The position numbers and the translations under genes were made by a program. From JBCBCP01 sp038530575 (GTDB lineage: Bacteria; Pseudomonadota; Alphaproteobacteria; Rhodobacterales; Rhodobacteraceae): DNA of 10,712 nucleotides. The notes under the pieces were generated by a model, which was given only the letters and a program-made list of their open reading frames with translations, did not search any database and was not told the DNA's origin. The stretch covers positions 1-10,712 of the forward strand of contig JBCBCP010000084.1 in NCBI GenBank assembly GCA_038530575.1. Direction: 5' to 3'. This document shows, piece by piece, positions 1 through 5,404 of the stretch; position 1 is the stretch's first letter; each line of letters opens with the position of its first letter.

Positions 1-181
1 CGCCCTCATCGGGTTTTTCGAGGCCCGCCATCATGTTGATCAGCGTCGTCTTGCCGGTGCCGTTGGGCGCCAGCACGCCCATCGACCGGCCAAGTTCCAC
101 CCGGAACGACACGCGATCAAGGATCACCTTACGCTGCGTGCCCGTCCAGAAAGACTTGCTGACGTTCTCGAATTCCAACAT
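1..181 (-). CDS. Polysaccharide-export-type ABC transporter ATP-binding protein (KpsT-like), partial
   Basis: Only the N-terminal 60 codons lie in the window; the rest is beyond the left edge. The peptide starts MLEFENVSKSFWTG and has a Walker A P-loop at about residues 35-46 (key residues P39, N40, G41, G43, K44, T45). It ends in the usual segment after the P-loop, MAGLEKPDEG. The SKSFWTGTQRKVILD region resembles ATPases of capsule or O-antigen exporters (KpsT/Wzt type), which power polysaccharide export by an ABC-2 permease from the cytoplasmic face of the inner membrane. That family call is from memory of roseobacter homologues; the ABC ATPase call itself is firm. The first glycine of the canonical P-loop is replaced by Ala38. 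The ATG is preceded by a GGAG ribosome site (188-191) at 6-base spacing, which supports this start. The partner permease is not visible. Confidence 0.8.
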   Translation of the reverse strand, partial: MLEFENVSKSFWTGTQRKVILDRVSFRVELGRSMGVLAPNGTGKTTLINMMAGLEKPDEG

Positions 182-250
182 GGCCTGCTCCGGCCCTCGG
201 TTCTGTTCACTCGCGCGGCGTGTTGACCCTTCTTTATTGGGGCACCGCAG

Positions 251-271
251 GTCTTGTTACCAAGACTTGGT
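251..271. repeat. Two interleaved inverted repeats upstream of the KpsT-like gene
   Basis: GTCTTG (251-256) and CAAGAC (261-266) form an inverted repeat with a 4-base gap. ACCAAG (259-264) and CTTGGT (266-271) form a second one around A265. They share bases, so only one hairpin can form at a time. They sit 70-90 bases upstream of the ATG at 181, in the 170-base gap (182-351) between two minus-strand genes. The gap is AT-richer than its surroundings and holds a TTGACA on the minus strand near 316-321, but I could not place a convincing -10 at proper spacing. Operator or leader structure are both possible. Confidence 0.35.
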
Positions 272-351
272 TAAGCACTAGGCGCAGATTTTGACCATAT
301 TATGTCCGATTTGTTGTCAATTGTATATGGCCGCTGCGTATTGTTCCCACC

Positions 352-1215
352 TCAGGAACGGGGCGTTTCGTTGATCCGCAGGGTAATCTCGTGCAGCCGC
401 GTCCAGCTTTGCAGGGCAATGGGCAGCATCACGGCCGCTTGCAGAAATTCGAGGCTATAGGTCACGATCGAAAATATCTGCCCGGGGGAGGCGCCGACCT
501 GCGTGGCCCCGAACCATAAATTGAACGCCAGCATGACCAGCAGAACGAGGAAAATAAGCCCATATACGAGGCTTTCGGCATCCGACAGGCGTACCTCGTG
601 CCGGCGCAAGCCTAGAAAGTGCGCGGCCACAGCCTTTGGCGCGGCCTGTGTCAGTACGTCCACCTGCCCTTCGGTTTGCGCGTTCAGCGCGCCGTTCAGC
701 CGGAAGAACAGCCGGGCAAAGGCCGCGTAGATGGCCAGCATCAGTACTGCCGCCCCAATCGATGACGCGGCAAGCGTGCCGCTGAAGGTCGCGAGCACCA
801 CGACCGAAGCGATGACCTGCACAAAGGCCGTCATCGTCTCGGGCACGGTGGTTTCCAGAAAATCAACCAGCTCGCGGCCCATCAAAACCCGCGCATTCAC
901 CGTGCTTACAGGTACCTCGCCCGCGCGCGCGGCCTGAGCCTGTCCAAAGGCTGCGCGCATGGTCCCGTAAGCCCGCGTGTCGAACACCCGCCGCCCGGTC
1001 GCCACGACCAAGAGCATGCCAAGCAGCGCACAAAGCTGCCAAAACGCGGTAAGCGCACCCGTCAGCAGACCGTCGATCGACCAGCCGATATAAAGCGGCA
1101 ACAGCGCAAAAAGCGCGGTTTCGACCAGAACAAGGCTCCAGGTCACGGCGATGCGCCACGGATAGCGGCGCACGAGGGTTTTCAGGGAAATCCGGTCGGT
1201 GTCTTTCAGGGCCAT
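352..1215 (-). CDS. ABC transporter six-transmembrane domain protein without ATPase domain
   Basis: The product is 287 residues. Hydrophobic segments at about 22-44, 59-73, 129-148, 150-170, 214-236 and 246-268 give six membrane spans, the layout of a type I ABC exporter membrane domain. The soluble segment around 75-125 and the stretch near 175-212 look like the intracellular extensions of that fold. No Walker A, signature or Walker B motif is present, and the protein ends where a nucleotide-binding domain would follow, so it needs a partner ATPase or works without one. No obvious partner is adjacent: the KpsT-like ATPase belongs to a different (ABC-2) transporter class. It lies 40 bases downstream of the permease gene and is probably cotranscribed. 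No Shine-Dalgarno is visible, and the ATG lies inside a perfect inverted repeat. An in-frame stop just upstream (1246-1248) and no earlier start codon support this start. Substrate unknown. Confidence 0.75.
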   Translation of the reverse strand: MALKDTDRISLKTLVRRYPWRIAVTWSLVLVETALFALLPLYIGWSIDGLLTGALTAFWQLCALLGMLLVVATGRRVFDTRAYGTMRAAFGQAQAARAGEVPVSTVNARVLMGRELVDFLETTVPETMTAFVQVIASVVVLATFSGTLAASSIGAAVLMLAIYAAFARLFFRLNGALNAQTEGQVDVLTQAAPKAVAAHFLGLRRHEVRLSDAESLVYGLIFLVLLVMLAFNLWFGATQVGASPGQIFSIVTYSLEFLQAAVMLPIALQSWTRLHEITLRINETPRS

Positions 1216-1241
1216 CGCGCAGAGATAGGCGCGCGATGGCC
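1210..1241 (-). promoter_or_regulatory. Perfect inverted repeat enclosing the start codon of the six-TM ABC gene
   Basis: Left arm GGCCATCGCGC (1210-1220) and right arm GCGCGATGGCC (1231-1241) are exact reverse complements, 11 bp, around a 10-base loop (1221-1230). On the minus strand the start ATG (1215-1213) is inside the stem. In mRNA the hairpin would bury the start codon and the region where a ribosome site should be. It could limit translation of the downstream gene, or act as a terminator or attenuator after the permease gene, although no T-run follows. The structure is seen directly; its function is inferred. Confidence 0.5.
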
Positions 1242-1255
1242 AGCATTACAGGGGC

Positions 1256-2290
1256 TTAGCCAATCGTCTGCCAGATCACGCCCGCGATCATCGCACCGGT
1301 GATGGCAAAGCCCAGATAAGCCGCAAACACCCGCGGCTTGACCAGCGCCCAGACCGCGATGGCCGCGGGGATCGAGCTGACGCCGCCCGCGATCATGAAG
1401 GACATCGCGGCGCCCATGCTCATGCCCTGATCCAGCAGCGCGCCCACCAGCGCCGGCGCCGCGTAGCCGTTGAGGTAGGCCGGCGCGCCGACCAAAGCGC
1501 CCAGAGCAATCGGCCCCAGCCCGGTCCCGCCCAGGATCCCGGCGATCATCTCGGCGGGCACATAGGCCACCATCAGCGCCTCGACCGTGTAGGCCAGCAC
1601 CAGCCACTTCAAAAGGAACAGCCCGTTCTCCAGCCCGGTGTCGCGGAAGGTCTGGACCCGGTCCGCCTCGCCCCAGAACCGCCAGACCGGCGTGCCCGAG
1701 AACGGCTTTTTCACGCCGCAGCAGCCGCCAACCGCGGGCTTGGCCCGCAGCGGGTCGGCAAAGACGGGCGAGCCCGCCAGCATCTGGGTGCCAAAACCGC
1801 CCAGCATGCCAAGGCCCACGGCCGCCACCGTCTTGGCCAGCGCAAATTCGAACCCGATCGCACCCGAGGTGATGAAGAACATCGCCGGGTCCATCAGCGG
1901 GGAGGCGAGCCAGAACGCCATCACCGCACCCAGCGGGGCGCCGACGGCCAGGAGCGCGGCGATGAACGGGATCACCTCGCACGAACAAAAGGGCGAGAGC
2001 CCGCCCAGCAGCGCGGCCAGCACGATCATCCGCGCCGGGTTGCCCTCAAACGCCTTTGCCAGCAGGTTTTCGGCCCCCGTCGCCTTCAGGTAAGCCACGG
2101 CAAAGACGGCAAAGAGGATAAACGGGGCCGTACCCAAAAGCGCGTTCCAGGTGAACTGCGCCGTGTCCAAAAGGTTGCCCGGGTCCAGCACGGCAACGGC
2201 GGCGAACATCACCGCCGAGGCGGTCCACGCCGTGAACAGCCAAGGGGGCAGGCGCAGCTGCGCCTTGGGGGTTTGGGTCGTCTCAGCCAT
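1256..2290 (-). CDS. Cysteine-containing permease, COG0701 (ArsP/YraQ/SO_0444-like) efflux family
   Basis: The 344-residue protein has many hydrophobic segments and the family hallmark SPFCSCEVIPFIAALL at about 99-114 (Cys102 and Cys104), close to the CSC-x-V-P motif of ArsP-type permeases. A second cysteine pair, GGCCG (Cys190-Cys191), sits in a central hydrophilic loop and suits metal or metalloid binding. Members of this group export trivalent arsenicals or soft metals such as copper or zinc across the inner membrane; which applies here cannot be decided from sequence. I chose the ATG at 2290 because an AAAGGAG ribosome site lies 7 bases upstream. The open frame continues 23 codons upstream into the repressor gene without a family-like sequence. 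The gene overlaps the ArsR-family repressor gene by 8 bases, so translational coupling and repressor control are likely. Confidence 0.85.
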   Translation of the reverse strand: MAETTQTPKAQLRLPPWLFTAWTASAVMFAAVAVLDPGNLLDTAQFTWNALLGTAPFILFAVFAVAYLKATGAENLLAKAFEGNPARMIVLAALLGGLSPFCSCEVIPFIAALLAVGAPLGAVMAFWLASPLMDPAMFFITSGAIGFEFALAKTVAAVGLGMLGGFGTQMLAGSPVFADPLRAKPAVGGCCGVKKPFSGTPVWRFWGEADRVQTFRDTGLENGLFLLKWLVLAYTVEALMVAYVPAEMIAGILGGTGLGPIALGALVGAPAYLNGYAAPALVGALLDQGMSMGAAMSFMIAGGVSSIPAAIAVWALVKPRVFAAYLGFAITGAMIAGVIWQTIG

Positions 2291-2615
2291 CACTGGGCTC
2301 CTTTGTATCCGCGCAGCACTGCGCGAGGAGGAAATTCGAAAGGTCATATATGACGTCATCGGCCATCGCCGCGGCGATCATCTGCCGGCCCTGCCGCACC
2401 TGCGTGACCAGCTCGGCCTGCGCCAGGATCTTCAGGTGGTGCGTCAGCGTGCTGCCGGTGATGCCCGACCGCGCGCCCAGATCGCCCATGCTCAGCCCCT
2501 CGGGCCCCGCGCGCACCAACGTCCGCAGCACCGCAAGCCGCTGTTCCGAGCCAAGCGCCGCGAACCGCGTGGCGGCAAGGGTGAGGCCCAAATCATCTGT
2601 CGATTCCATTTTCAT
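2283..2615 (-). CDS. ArsR/SmtB-family metal-sensing transcriptional repressor
   Basis: The protein is 110 residues, the normal size for ArsR/SmtB. It carries a winged helix-turn-helix: FAALGSEQRLAVLRTLVRAG (19-38), then LSMGDLGARSGITGSTLTHHLKIL with the recognition helix at about 52-66, then the wing VRQGRQM (73-79). The family binds DNA as a dimer and releases it on binding metal or metalloid. The ELCVCDL metal site of E. coli ArsR is absent (LSMGDLG instead). A vicinal pair, Cys100-Cys101, near the C terminus probably forms a C-terminal thiolate site. The gene overlaps the permease gene by 8 bases, which points to control of efflux. I chose ATG 2615 (MKMESTDD); ATG 2609 is equally possible because neither has a clear ribosome site. 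The open frame continues to 2999, but that extension lies opposite the glycosylase gene and is not family-like. Confidence 0.9.
   Translation of the reverse strand: MKMESTDDLGLTLAATRFAALGSEQRLAVLRTLVRAGPEGLSMGDLGARSGITGSTLTHHLKILAQAELVTQVRQGRQMIAAAMADDVIYDLSNFLLAQCCADTKEPSDG
2298..2304 (-). promoter_or_regulatory. Strong Shine-Dalgarno that sets the permease start
   Basis: On the minus strand AAAGGAG ends 7 bases before the ATG at 2290. It lies inside the last codons of the arsR-type gene. It decides the permease start against the longer open frame beginning at 2359. Confidence 0.75.
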
Positions 2616-2651
2616 ATTTCGTGAATATTCGAAATGAGGGTGGTGTGGCAA
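2616..2651 (-). promoter_or_regulatory. Candidate arsR promoter and autoregulatory operator
   Basis: Reading the minus strand, TTGCCA (2651-2646) and AATATT (2629-2624) are separated by 16 bases and could be -35 and -10 boxes. The -10 lies inside an inverted repeat, ATTTCG (2616-2621) and CGAAAT (2630-2635), with an 8-base spacer. AATATTCGAA-type palindromes are typical ArsR-family operators, so autorepression is likely. The predicted transcript would start within a few bases of ATG 2615, suggesting a leaderless or nearly leaderless mRNA. A further CGAAAT occurs at 2672-2677. Confidence 0.45.
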
Positions 2652-2699
2652 GAAATTATTTTCACATTTATCGAAATAAAGCATCCGAGGCCGCCATGC

Positions 2700-2754
2700 G
2701 CGCTCTGTACAAAACGTTACATCCGGGGTCTGCGTTCTGTACAAAACGTTATAT
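2700..2754. repeat. 23-bp direct repeat pair at 32-bp period in the divergent regulatory region
   Basis: Positions 2700-2722 and 2732-2754 agree at 21 of 23 bases; the differences are C/T at 2703/2735 and C/T at 2720/2752. The shared core is TCTGTACAAAACGTTA. The period of 32 bp is about three helical turns, so a bound protein would sit on the same face twice. Copy 1 holds a weak dyad, TGTA-N8-TACA. The pair lies about 50-100 bases before the glycosylase start and about 85-140 bases before the arsR start. It looks like paired operator sites; the regulator is not identified. Confidence 0.6.
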
Positions 2755-2802
2755 TGGCCGCTGCCGTGGCCCTTTTCGGCGGGCGCCCTAAGCTGTTCAT
2801 CC

Positions 2803-3384
2803 GTGACCCTGACCGACCAAATCTCCGCCTGCACCCTCTGCGCCGACCGCTTCTCGGCCACCGCCACGGCCCACCGGCCAAAGCCTGTGGTGTGGTTCGA
2901 ACCGGGTGCCCGAATCCTCATCGCCTCGCAGGCCCCCGGCGCGCGCGCCCACGCCTCGCGCATTCCCTTCGATGATCCATCCGGCAAACGTCTGCGCACG
3001 TGGATGGGGGTGTCGGACGCCCAGTTCTACGACAAGTCACGCGTTGCAATTGTGCCGATGGCCTTTTGTTTTCCTGGCTATGACCGCAACGGCTCGGACC
3101 TGCCGCCGCCTCCTATCTGTTCTAAAACATGGAGGAAATCGGCGCTTGCCCACGCAGGCGACGTGCCGCTGACCCTGCTGATTGGCGGCTATGCGCAAAA
3201 ATGGCACCTTGGCGTGCGCACCGGTGTCACACAAACGGTTGCGGGCTGGCGCGATCACGCGCCCCGGGTTATTCCCCTGCCGCATCCCAGTTGGCGCAAC
3301 ACCGCCTGGATCAAACGCAACCCCTGGTTCGAGGCCGAGCTGCTGCCCGTCCTGCGCGCCGCCGTAAAGGACGCTCTCGCGTGA
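2803..3384 (+). CDS. Uracil-DNA glycosylase family protein
   Basis: The product is 193 residues, about the size of family 4/5 uracil-DNA glycosylases, which remove uracil from DNA at the start of base excision repair. Motif A is at about 41-62 (ASQAPGARAHASRIPF, key G46 and P56) and motif B is HPSWRN at 161-166. Four cysteines, C10-x2-C13 and C89-x16-C106, follow the spacing of the [4Fe-4S] ligands of family 4 enzymes, so an iron-sulfur cluster is plausible. Motif A has Gln43 where family 4 has Glu (GEAPG), so activity and substrate may differ. The GTG start at 2803 gives an N terminus that reaches the CxxC pair; it has no clear ribosome site and no better in-frame start was found. The gene overlaps the SseB-family gene by four bases (GTGA). 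Confidence 0.8.
   Translation: MTLTDQISACTLCADRFSATATAHRPKPVVWFEPGARILIASQAPGARAHASRIPFDDPSGKRLRTWMGVSDAQFYDKSRVAIVPMAFCFPGYDRNGSDLPPPPICSKTWRKSALAHAGDVPLTLLIGGYAQKWHLGVRTGVTQTVAGWRDHAPRVIPLPHPSWRNTAWIKRNPWFEAELLPVLRAAVKDALA
3366..3371 (+). promoter_or_regulatory. Shine-Dalgarno supporting the GTG start of the SseB-family gene
   Basis: AAAGGA lies 9 bases before the GTG at 3381, inside the last codons of the glycosylase gene. It favours GTG 3381 over the ATG pair at 3411/3414, which has no comparable site. Confidence 0.6.
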
Positions 3385-4157
3385 CACCGCTCGACACTGC
3401 ACACGCTGCAATGATGGCAGACGAGGCCGCGGATGCCCCACGCGCCGCATTCTACGCCCAGCTTCTGACAACCGAGCTTTACTTGCTGCTTGAGGAAGAG
3501 CCCGAGGGCGATGACATCACGCCGCGAAGTTTTGAACTACCTCAAGGGGTTACCGTGCTCGCCTTCGACCGCGAAGACCGGCTTGCCGCCTTTGCAGATG
3601 GCGCGGCGCCCTATGCGGCGGTGTCAGGGCGCACGCTGGCAGAGCTTTTGGCGCCCGCGGGGATCGGCCTTGGCCTGAACCTCGAGGTCGCGCCGTCTTC
3701 CATCCTGCTGCCGCCCGCGGCGATGGCCTGGCTGGCCGACCAGTCCGCCACGCCCGAGGCCACAGCAGAGGCGCGCATCACCGAACTCAGCCCGCCCAAA
3801 GGCCTGCCCGAGGCGCTGCTGACGGCGCTGGACGCCCGCCTCGCCGGGGCCACCGGGCTTGCTCGCTTCGCGGCGATGGCCCTCGCGCAGTACGAAGATG
3901 GCGGGCAGGGCCACCTCTTGGCCTTTGTCGGCGCCCTGCCAGATGCCGAGCCTGCCCTGCGCCGCGCGGGCGCAGAGGCGCTTCGGTTCTCCGGTCTTGA
4001 GGCCGGCAGCCTCGACATCCTCTTTGTGCGCGCCGATCACCCGCTGGCAGAGGCGCTCGCCCGGACCGGCCTACGCTTTGACATCCCCCAGCCCGAAGAG
4101 CTTGGCCAGCGCCCCGCCCCCGGCAGTGACCCGGATAGCCCGCCAAAACTCCGCTGA
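3381..4157 (+). CDS. SseB-family protein
   Basis: The product is 258 residues from a GTG start. The N terminus (TPLDTAHAAMMAD, then FYAQLLTTELYLLLEEEPEGDDITP) and the region FDREDRLAAFADGAAPYAAVSGRTLAELLA match the SseB N-terminal domain as I recall it in rhodobacterial proteins. A segment with NLEVAPSSILLPPAAMAWLAD follows, and the C-terminal half ends in a proline-rich tail. E. coli SseB was named as an enhancer of serine sensitivity; the biochemical role of the family is not established. No catalytic motif, signal peptide or membrane span is visible, so it is probably cytoplasmic. It overlaps the glycosylase gene by four bases (GTGA) with AAAGGA at 9-base spacing, so the two are translationally coupled. 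There is no sign of truncation. Confidence 0.8.
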   Translation: MTPLDTAHAAMMADEAADAPRAAFYAQLLTTELYLLLEEEPEGDDITPRSFELPQGVTVLAFDREDRLAAFADGAAPYAAVSGRTLAELLAPAGIGLGLNLEVAPSSILLPPAAMAWLADQSATPEATAEARITELSPPKGLPEALLTALDARLAGATGLARFAAMALAQYEDGGQGHLLAFVGALPDAEPALRRAGAEALRFSGLEAGSLDILFVRADHPLAEALARTGLRFDIPQPEELGQRPAPGSDPDSPPKLR

Positions 4158-4199
4158 GCCCCCTCTTTCAGCCGAAAATTTGCCGGGGGCAGAGCCTCC
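4158..4199 (+). terminator. GC-rich stem candidate downstream of the SseB-family gene
   Basis: Immediately after the stop codon, GCCCCC (4158-4163) could pair with GGGGGC (4185-4190) around a 21-base loop. Alternatively GGGGGC (4185-4190) can pair with GCCTCC (4194-4199) around a 3-base loop with one G-U pair. The loop of the first form contains GAAAATTT. No T-run follows. It may be a terminator or a dispersed GC-rich palindromic unit; the evidence is weak. The remaining bases up to 4320 hold nothing I recognise. Confidence 0.3.
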
Positions 4200-4320
4200 T
4201 GAAGCCCCGCATCACGTCCTGCGCACTGCCTCTCACGACCGCGCGAGGCCCCCTGACGCGGCGGCAGGCCCGGTCTTATCCTGACTGCATCGCCCGGAAC
4301 CACCCGGTCGGCCCAAGGAC

Positions 4321-4326
4321 AAGGAA
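4321..4326 (+). promoter_or_regulatory. Ribosome binding site of the YHS-domain gene
   Basis: AAGGAA stands 6 bases before the ATG at 4333. It fixes the start that yields a complete signal peptide. Confidence 0.65.
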
Positions 4327-4332
4327 CACCCC

Positions 4333-4857
4333 ATGACCCTCTTCACCCGCCTGATCGCCGGCACCGCCACCGCCATCGTGCTCGCCACATCCGCCTTCGC
4401 GGGCGAGCAATATATCGACGAGACCGGCTTTGCCGTCTCCGGCTACGACGTGGTCGCCTATTTCGACCTGCCGCAGAACCCCGTGGGCCAGGCGCAGCCC
4501 GCCCCAGTTGCGGGCAATGCGGGCATCACCGCCGAATATAACGGCGCAACCTTTGCCTTCTCTTCCGAAGAAAACCGCGCGCGCTTTCTGGAAAACCCGG
4601 CCGCTTTCGTGCCGCAATATGACGGCCACTGCGCCTATGGCGTGGCCAAGGGCGGCAAGGTGCCGGGCAATCCGACCTTGTGGCGGATCGTTGATGACAA
4701 GCTTTACCTTAATATCACCCCGGTCGTCGTCGGCTTCTGGGAAGAGGACATTCCTGGCAATCTGACGCTGTCGGAAGGCAACTGGACAGGGATCGAGGCG
4801 AAGCCAGCCTCCACCAACACCATCCCCAAATGGTCAAGCAGCGCCCCGCTGAACTGA
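4333..4857 (+). CDS. Exported YHS-domain protein
   Basis: The product is 174 residues. Residues 1-23 form a Sec signal peptide (MTLFTRLIAG, then a hydrophobic core, ending AFA before Gly24), so the mature protein is probably periplasmic. The remainder fits the secreted YHS-domain type: SGYDVVAYF (36-44), EYNGATFAFSSEENRARFLENP (68-89), AFVPQYDGHCAYGVAKGG (91-108) with a single cysteine, Cys100, then LWRIVDDKLYLNI (116-128). YHS domains are short modules often found with metal-handling proteins. The classical YHS metal site uses two cysteines and only one is present here, so metal binding is uncertain. It is 175 bases downstream of the SseB-family gene and probably has its own promoter, though I could not define one. 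A perfect hairpin follows its stop codon. Confidence 0.85.
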   Translation: MTLFTRLIAGTATAIVLATSAFAGEQYIDETGFAVSGYDVVAYFDLPQNPVGQAQPAPVAGNAGITAEYNGATFAFSSEENRARFLENPAAFVPQYDGHCAYGVAKGGKVPGNPTLWRIVDDKLYLNITPVVVGFWEEDIPGNLTLSEGNWTGIEAKPASTNTIPKWSSSAPLN

Positions 4858-4862
4858 TCGCC

Positions 4863-4895
4863 GCGCCGCGGGGCGATCGGCTAGCCCCGCGGCGC
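4863..4895 (+). terminator. Perfect 12-bp GC-rich hairpin after the YHS gene
   Basis: GCGCCGCGGGGC (4863-4874) and GCCCCGCGGCGC (4884-4895) are exact reverse complements around a 9-base loop. It begins five bases after the YHS stop codon and is followed by TATTC, not a clear T-run. Position and stability suggest a transcription terminator or an mRNA 3' end stabiliser. If it terminates, the rhodanese gene 45 bases further on needs its own promoter in 4896-4939. That stretch also holds a small dyad, GGTCC-AC-GGACC (4908-4919). Confidence 0.6.
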
Positions 4896-4939
4896 TATTC
4901 ACGTTACGGTCCACGGACCAACCGCAGGATCCATACGCA

Positions 4940-5404
4940 ATGCCTCGTTTGACCCGCCGTTTTCTCCTCGTTGCTGCCGGCGGGGCCACGCTTGCCGGGG
5001 CAGGTGCCTTTGGCGCGACATGGTTCAACGTTGGTGCGCGCAATGATGGCAGCGGCCTGCTCAGCCCCCCGGACGCCCACGCCGCCGCCGCTGCGGGCGA
5101 GGTGCTACTGGTCGACATCCGGCGGCCCGATGAATGGCGTCGCACCGGCCTTGGCGCGGGCGCGCAGCCACTCGACATGCGGCGCCCCGATTTTCCGCAG
5201 GCCCTTGCGGCTTTGGTACAAGGGGATATCGCCGCGCCCATCGCGCTTATCTGTGCCCGCGGTGTGCGCTCGCGCAGGCTCAGCGCTGCACTGGCAGAGG
5301 CAGGGTTCACGAACATCATCGACATTCCCGAAGGCATGCTTGGCTCTGGTGCGGGGCCGGGATGGCTGGCGCGCGGCCTGCCGGTGACCATATGGCAGGG
5401 GTAA
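4940..5404 (+). CDS. Exported single-domain rhodanese with Tat-type signal
   Basis: The product is 154 residues. The N terminus (LTRRFLLVAAGGATLAGAGA, residues 4-23) has a twin-arginine pair followed by a hydrophobic stretch, typical of Tat export or a Tat-type membrane anchor; no sharp cleavage site is evident. The rest is one rhodanese domain: VLLVDIRRPDEW (55-66), then the active-site loop CARGVRS with Cys105 as the sulfur-carrying nucleophile (105-111), then AGFTNIIDIPEGM (121-133) and GWLARGLPV. The Cys-x4-Arg-Ser pattern fits a persulfide-forming sulfurtransferase rather than a phosphatase-like loop. It probably acts in the periplasm; donor and acceptor are unknown. AGGA (4926-4929) lies 10 bases before the ATG. 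Its last 13 bases overlap the downstream esterase gene, so the two are likely cotranscribed. Confidence 0.85.
   Translation: MPRLTRRFLLVAAGGATLAGAGAFGATWFNVGARNDGSGLLSPPDAHAAAAAGEVLLVDIRRPDEWRRTGLGAGAQPLDMRRPDFPQALAALVQGDIAAPIALICARGVRSRRLSAALAEAGFTNIIDIPEGMLGSGAGPGWLARGLPVTIWQG

Noticed and set aside
306..321. TTGACA (minus strand, near 316-321) with TAATAT as a promoter for the KpsT-like gene
   Set aside because: The spacing to the nearest -10-like hexamer is only about 12-13 bases, too short for a standard sigma-70 promoter.
1..1215. KpsT-like ATPase as the partner of the six-TM ABC domain
   Set aside because: KpsT-like ATPases pair with ABC-2 type polysaccharide permeases, not with six-TM type I exporter domains, and a 170-base gap separates the genes.
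2344..2353. Perfect 10-bp palindrome TCATATATGA in the arsR coding sequence
   Set aside because: It encodes conserved-looking residues (VIYD) near the end of the gene, far from the promoter. A short palindrome in coding DNA is readily due to chance.
2732..2754. LexA (SOS) box for the glycosylase gene
   Set aside because: Copy 2 contains GTTC, but seven bases further on reads AACG rather than GTTC, so the alphaproteobacterial GTTC-N7-GTTC pattern is not met. Copy 1 lacks the first GTTC.
2616..2999. N-terminal extension of the ArsR-family protein up to 2999
   Set aside because: The added 128 residues lie opposite the glycosylase gene and across the direct repeats, and do not look like any ArsR extension. 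The family-typical start is at 2615 or 2609.
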